Source: an uncultured Eggerthellaceae bacterium
GTDB lineage: Bacteria > Actinomycetota > Coriobacteriia > Coriobacteriales > Eggerthellaceae
Assembly: GCA_946618265.1 (NCBI GenBank)
Contig: CAMOLA010000061.1
Coordinates: 1-12,463, forward strand
Direction: 5' to 3'
DNA: 12,463 nt
Both the position numbers and the translations under genes were made by a program. The notes below the pieces were generated by a model. The model saw only the letters and a program-made list of their open reading frames with translations, was not told the origin of the DNA and did no database searches. Positions within the stretch are counted from its first letter, which is position 1, and every line of letters begins with the position of its first letter. Of this stretch, positions 12,047 through 12,463 are shown one piece after another.

Positions 12047-12463
12047 CTAGTTGCCGTAGACCTTCTCGAAGTCGGTGAAGCCTTCATCCTCGAGCGTGGC
12101 GATCTGGCGCTTCATGTTCTTGCGCATGGGAAGCACGGCCACGTTGCGGCCCTGCGCGCGCATGTCCTGGGCGGCGAGGAGCGCTTGGCGGCGCGCATCA
12201 GCGTCGGCCTTCTTGTCGATGAGGAACGCCACGCCGCCTTGCGCCTCGTCATCGTCGAGCGAGGTGACGCCGGCATCGCGCAGCACGGCGATGATGCGCT
12301 CGAAGCCGATGGAGAACCCGCAGGCGCACACGTCCTCGCCGGAGAACTTGCCGATCATCTCGTCGTAACGGCCGCCGCCTGCAATCGAGATGCCGAACCC
12401 GTCGACCGTCACCTCGAAGATGGGGCCGGTGTAGTAGCCCATGCCGCGCACGAGCGTCGGGTC
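12047..12463 (-). CDS. hisS: Histidine--tRNA ligase, C-terminal 138 residues (partial)
   Basis: The visible part is the end of a class II aminoacyl-tRNA synthetase that charges tRNA-His; the 5' part lies beyond the window. It begins in the histidine-binding motif (LVRGMGYYTGPIFEV, fragment residues 4-18), followed by AGGGRYDEMIGKF (28-40) and motif 3 (GFSIGFERI, 49-57) with its Arg. The anticodon-binding domain begins near residue 76. GMGYYTG replaces the commoner GLDYYTG, which also occurs in some HisRS lineages. The C-terminus stops at FEKVYGN, about where the domain's third strand should be, so the usual last strand and helix seem to be missing. A HisZ-type paralogue is the alternative; intact motif 3 favours HisRS. 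It converges on queH. Confidence 0.88.
   Translation of the reverse strand, partial: DPTLVRGMGYYTGPIFEVTVDGFGISIAGGGRYDEMIGKFSGEDVCACGFSIGFERIIAVLRDAGVTSLDDDEAQGGVAFLIDKKADADARRQALLAAQDMRAQGRNVAVLPMRKNMKRQIATLEDEGFTDFEKVYGN

Overview
The window is high-GC DNA with short intergenic gaps. It carries an O2-independent QueH-type queuosine enzyme, a Nif11-type peptide precursor and a recurring GACCGAAAGGGAG palindrome. Gene content and protein style fit an anaerobic, high-GC Gram-positive actinobacterium of the Coriobacteriia/Eggerthellaceae kind. That placement is an inference from style, not a database result. No transposase, integrase, phage gene or CRISPR array is visible, so this looks like ordinary chromosome with some lineage-specific small genes and repeats.

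Layout. Bases 1-53 are the 5' part of tRNA-Leu(UAG) on the minus strand, with its promoter at 66-95. A composite palindromic repeat (129-189) and a leader with two dyads precede sstT (386-1642, Na+/serine-threonine symporter), which ends in a clear terminator. A 63-residue Nif11-like peptide precursor with a Cys-Pro-rich core follows (1769-1960). Next come tRNA-Lys(CUU) and tRNA-His(GUG) on the minus strand, each with its own promoter. Then comes a 280-residue protein (2622-3464) that looks like a DnaQ-type exonuclease without its catalytic residues, plus two C-terminal membrane helices. After a second composite repeat come tRNA-Arg(UCU), a strong terminator hairpin, and argF (3894-4901).

argF converges on the minus-strand pair murC-ftsQ (7459 to 5015). 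Their junction carries an AT-rich hairpin that contains the ftsQ stop codon. Upstream of murC are two single-copy palindromes, then a minus-strand nitrilase-superfamily amidase (7792-8625). This is divergent from a large OatA-like membrane O-acyltransferase with a C-terminal SGNH domain (8751-11018). A palindrome starts 2 bases after its stop codon. queH (11144-11956) converges on the 3' part of hisS (12047-12463, minus), and a 65-base nested palindrome lies between them.

Functional themes. Cell-wall work is represented by murC (muramate-alanine ligation), ftsQ (divisome) and the O-acyltransferase (probable peptidoglycan or other envelope O-acetylation). Translation is represented by four tRNAs, queH (wobble-base queuosine, relevant to tRNA-His among others) and hisS. 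Most genes appear to be separate transcription units; only murC-ftsQ is an obvious operon (TAG directly followed by GTG).

Best leads: the orphan Nif11-type peptide, the catalytically dead membrane-anchored DnaQ-like protein, the tRNA-Arg/terminator/argF arrangement with no room for a separate argF promoter, and the family of palindromes (nine hairpins at six loci).
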